DNA from: Iris pallida
Taxonomy: Eukaryota > Streptophyta > Magnoliopsida > Asparagales > Iridaceae
Reading direction: 5' to 3'
Length of the DNA stretch: 64,000 nt
NCBI GenBank assembly: GCA_029216955.1
Contig: JANAVB010042332.1
Coordinates: 104,501-168,500 of the forward strand
Both the position numbers and the translations under genes were made by a program. Position 1 is the stretch's first letter. Each line of letters begins with the position of its first letter. The notes below the pieces were generated by a model. That model was not told the DNA's origin and searched no databases. It saw only the letters and a program-made list of their open reading frames with translations. This document shows positions 61,086 through 64,000 of this stretch, in pieces.

Positions 61086-62038
61086 AGTAACCTGTGTAAA
61101 TATCGATTATGTCTTAATTCTTTATGATGAACTTGCCATGGGTACAAGCCGAAAGGGTCCTTCTGACAACAAGGCGTAAAAGCCTAAGCGACACGGTGCA
61201 CTAGTCCTCAGAACTACCGCTAGCTGGGATCCGGCCCCTGCAGCTACCCCATGGCAGCTTCAAAATATTGAATTGGGGCATATTTTCTTGTTTATTATAT
61301 GGTCTACTTTTATTTATCACATGCAAAAAATTCAAAATTTTAAACTTCACTTTGATTCAGCGTTACATTTTTGTTGATATTCGCTACTTGATTTTTTCTT
61401 GCATCCGTGTATATATCTTTGTATATTACATGGTCTACTTTTTATATTTTTTATCTACTTATTATTTTTGTCTCTCTTACTTGATCAAATTTCTTCTCTA
61501 GCCTGATTTCTGTTCTGGTACCATAAACCAGAATTCGGGCCAAACTCTGCCTTAGCCAGAGTTCGGGCCGAATTCGTTCGGGCTGTTCCAGAACCGAAAG
61601 CAGCCTCAGCCGCTGATCAGATTGTGATCCAATGGTCCACATTTGCTCCGACCATTCAAACCCCAACACTAAAAACCGGGTTCCTCTCTTCTCTCTCCTC
61701 CATTGCCACCTTCCTAACTTCTCCAAACTATTTTTTCTCCAAACCCAAACCCTAGTTCTTCCTTCCTAGAGCATAATTCTTCTCAAAACTCAAGGAGAAG
61801 GATTCTCTCACCATTCTCCTTCATCTTTCATCATCAAATTGAGGTATATTTCTACACTTCTCTCCATCTAAATTCCTCAATTTTCTTTATATTTCATGGC
61901 TCCCAAGTTGTTCAATAGGGGGAAGCGACTTCGAACCTGAGGGTGCGTCCTCTTCGAATGCTCCTCCTCGTGTTGAACCACCCATTGAACAACCCAATCA
62001 ACAACCCTTTCATCCGTTGTTCAACCCACCTCGTCCTA
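61086..62038 (+). other. Sequence downstream of copia pol
   Basis: Mostly A/T-rich and unassigned. An inverted repeat (CAGAATTCGGGCCAAACTCTG with CAGAGTTCGGGCCGAATTCG) lies at about 61528-61576. Near 61896-62038 is a possible reading frame beginning MAPKLFNRGKR that continues, one frame off, in a Pro/Gln/Glu-rich stretch (EPPIEQPNQQP) cut by element F. It could be the start of an extra copia protein such as the envelope-like frame of SIRE elements, or another element; undecided. Confidence 0.4.
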
Positions 62039-62867
62039 TGTTTATAAAAAACAAAAGTCTTTTATTTCACAAACTTTATAAGAAGATTACAATTAAATTC
62101 TAGGAAAGTACAACTATAGGAATCCGATCTGAAGACGATCGCTTTATCCCTTGGACGATATGAACTTTGAAGACGATAAGCCTTTAAAGAATAGCAGCAG
62201 CACATGGATAAGAACTTCTGATCTCTGATGATAATAATGATCTGATCCCCGTAATGAAGGACTTGAAACTCTATTTATAGAGTTCTAGAAATAACTAATT
62301 TGTAGTTATTCTGGATTGCGCATGATGAACTGCGCTAGCAATAGACTGCGCAAACCGCGAATTGTGCTGGCAGTTACTCGATCGTGGGCCAACTGTATTA
62401 GACGTGTGGCATTATTTGATTGAAATGCGTATGGTTGTGTACAGGCGGTTGCCACGTGGTGAGCAATTGATGGCATGTAAGCCACGTAATAAATGTCAAT
62501 TATCTTGATGGATTGCGCCACTTGAAAAGTGCTATCATCAGACTGTGCTGAGACTCAGGCTTGGTCAAACTGCGCTGAAGTTGAACTGTCATACTGCGCT
62601 GGTTGTACAGCTGTCCTCGAGCGCTGTGCTGTACAAGAAACTGAAAGAACTCCTCGTTTATCGGGCTATCAGCTGTCAGAAGATTGGATTTTTGTCAGGT
62701 AATGATGGCATTGCCACGTCAGTCATAGCGCGCTTGAGTGGTAGCAGCAGTTCAGCTTGCGCGTTTGAATGGTAGCGCAATCTGCTTCCTACGCAGTCCA
62801 TTTGAAGAGTGCGCAATTTAATTTCCTCTGTTTATTTGATAAATGCACTTGATGTTTAGGACCTACA
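62039..62867 (-). mobile_element. 3' LTR of Tat element F (inverted)
   Basis: Read on the minus strand it begins TGTAGGTCCTAAAC and ends TTTATAAACA, 829 bp. It shares the TATA box (62279-62272) and the GATCGTCTTCAGATCGGAT region with the C LTR. Motifs such as ATTGCGCAT, ACTGCGCAA and GCGCAATCTG are dense. TCCTA at 62034-62038 is the candidate duplication; its partner is off the window. Confidence 0.85.
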
Positions 62868-63025
62868 AGACCCCCTTCAAAGTTTTCAAAATTTGAAAAT
62901 ATTCAAAGTTTCGAAATACTTTGAATTTCGAATTTAAAATCAAGTTGCGCTTTGACTGCGCGTTTGGAGGAATTTAGCTCCGACTTTTGTGGCGCAATCG
63001 GAGGTAGCCGTTACACTTGAAAAAC

Positions 63026-63033
63026 TATAAATA
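63026..63033 (+). promoter_or_regulatory. TATA box of the F antisense gene
   Basis: TATAAATA, about 105-110 bp upstream of ATG 63137. The position matches B and C. Confidence 0.65.
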
Positions 63034-63136
63034 GTTTTTTTTTTCTTTCATCCTTTTCTTATTTTTCGACTGTTCAAGAGACAAAAGCTTCCGTTCCTTC
63101 TCTGACTACTTCTTCTCCTTCCCGCCGACGATAGCG

Positions 63137-64000
63137 ATGGCTCCCAAGCGTACAACCACTGAGAAGGGCAAGGCCCCCGCCGAGCCTTCGACTCGGGTTG
63201 CACCCCGAATTTCTCGTCATGAAATAGGTCATCCAGCATTGCATGGTAAATGACGAACGAAGATCGAAACCCTTTTTAGGGTTCTTGATATTTTCAGACC
63301 TTCATACCTCTCTCTTTTTAGAGATTGATGGTATTTGCGCCACCCTGTTTAGGGTTTTGGTTGCATTCACAATACTTTTCATTTTTATGAAAACTATGCT
63401 CTTGTGCAATCGGATGGAAAGCGCTGACAAAATATTCGGCGCAATCCATTGTTTTACGCAAGTCAGTTGTGCCAGCACAAACTGATGTCTTGCGCAAGTA
63501 TGTTAGCGCAAACTGATGTTTTGCGCAAGTATATTAGCGCAAACTGATGTCTTGCGCAAGTCAGTTATGTTGACGCAATCTGATAACTTGCGCAAGCTGA
63601 CTGTGTTGGCGCAATCTGACAACTTGCGCAAATTGATGATCTTTTGTAGAATTTTGCTTTTGTATGTACTGATCCTTGTTTCTTTATTTGATGCAGTTAA
63701 CCTCAGGAAAGACCCCAACTATGAGGTATTTGCAGGATCCTTGGCTGAACCTGAATATAAAGAAGATCTGTCTCATGTGACATTCCCTCAGTACGCCTTA
63801 CAGTCATCTCGGCAAGCCGTATTGATTGCACAGGACAATGAGACTTTAATGTGTCTGATGAATGGACAGCCTCTTCAGACTGCTGACACAGTTACTCATA
63901 AGAAGCCGTTGTTCTTGTTTGGTGAGGCCTTTGACAAGATCTCTCAGCCAAGACCTCGAATGGAACAGAGACTTATCCAGAGGGGCGAGAAGACAATCCT
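63137..64000 (+). CDS. Antisense gene of element F, exons 1 and 2 (partial)
   Basis: Exon 1 (63137-63245) is MAPKRTTTEKGKAPAEPS and onward, ending phase 1 before GTAAATGAC. Intron 1 is 63246-63696, ending TTTGATGCAG. Exon 2 (63697 to the edge) is open and aligns with the C protein across EYKEDLSHVTFPQY, AQDNETLMCLMNGQPL and KKPLFLFGEAFDK. No stop or shift is seen in the visible part, unlike in B and C, so this may be the best-preserved copy. The N-terminal tail is basic and the rest globular. Function unknown; plant mobile domain-like by relation to B and C. Confidence 0.75.
63430..63640 (+). repeat. TGCGCAA-rich repeats in intron 1 (F)
   Basis: Alternating CTTGCGCAAGT and TAGCGCAAACTGATGT words. 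About ten GCGCAA/ACGCAA cores occur in 210 bp, arranged as a loose tandem of 30-45 bp units. Confidence 0.8.

Larger units (their letters stand above)
62868..64000 (-). mobile_element. Interior of Tat element F (inverted, continues right)
   Basis: Starts with a minus-strand polypurine tract (CTTTGAAGGGGGTCT, 62868-62882) and the C-like A/T-rich promoter segment. It then holds the antisense gene, which appears on the plus strand here because the element is reversed. Gag-pol would lie further right. Confidence 0.85.

Noticed and set aside
61896..62038. Envelope-like protein of a SIRE element
   Set aside because: Only about 45 codons with a frame change remain; no signal peptide or membrane segment can be seen, so it is left undecided.

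Overview
The window looks like heterochromatic DNA of a large-genome flowering plant. I see no host gene. From end to end it is nested LTR retrotransposons: four Ty3/gypsy elements of the Tat lineage (A, B, C, F), at least three chromovirus-type (Tekay/Del-like) LTR units (D, E, D2), and a 5'-truncated Ty1/copia fragment. Lineage calls rest on domain order and motifs read by eye: gag-PR-RT-RH-second RH-INT for Tat, gag-PR-RT-RH-INT-chromodomain for Tekay, and INT before RT for copia. The species cannot be named from the sequence.

Layout. 1-10624 is the right-hand part of Tat element A (sense +), with its 3' LTR at 9664-10624. A sits in the leader of Tat element B, whose remainder runs 10625-26812 with its 3' LTR at 24667-26812. 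26815-28618 is a Tekay-type LTR, leader and gag start (element D). D is split inside gag by Tat element C, complete at 28619-45377 with two LTRs of about 930 bp and a matching 5-bp duplication GCGAT. D resumes at 45378 (gag, PR, RT, RH, INT, chromodomain) and ends in an LTR at 50031-52320. That LTR is followed directly by another leader and gag start (E), cut at 53209 by the gutted element D2 (LTR 53210-57404, 594 bp of interior, truncated second LTR from 57999). A copia pol fragment (58857-61085) abuts an AT tract. Tat element F lies in inverse orientation from 62039 to beyond the right edge.

How the genes work together. In the Tat elements sense gag-pol is read from the LTR. Separate genes lie on the opposite strand between pol and the 3' LTR, each with its own TATA box. 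B, C and F share a multi-exon antisense gene for a large protein resembling the plant mobile domain family. Its first intron is in the same place and phase in all three. A and C also share a 107-residue acidic antisense gene, with tandem mini-palindromes upstream of its promoter. Where sense and antisense transcripts would converge, A, B and C carry hairpins with a nearly constant 20-nt loop (CACGTCCACATTACCTCTGA in B) closed by stems that differ in sequence but stay self-complementary. LTRs, antisense promoters and intron 1 are also studded with family-specific palindromic motifs (GATTGCGCAATC type in C and F, CATGCGCC/GGCGCATG type in B). These four observations are the main candidates for something undescribed.

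Most reading frames are decayed by nonsense mutations and small indels. The best preserved are the 715-codon RT-RH-aRH frame of B (15994-18141), the A integrase frame (5539-6981), the two small antisense genes, and the partial antisense gene of F, which is open to the window edge.
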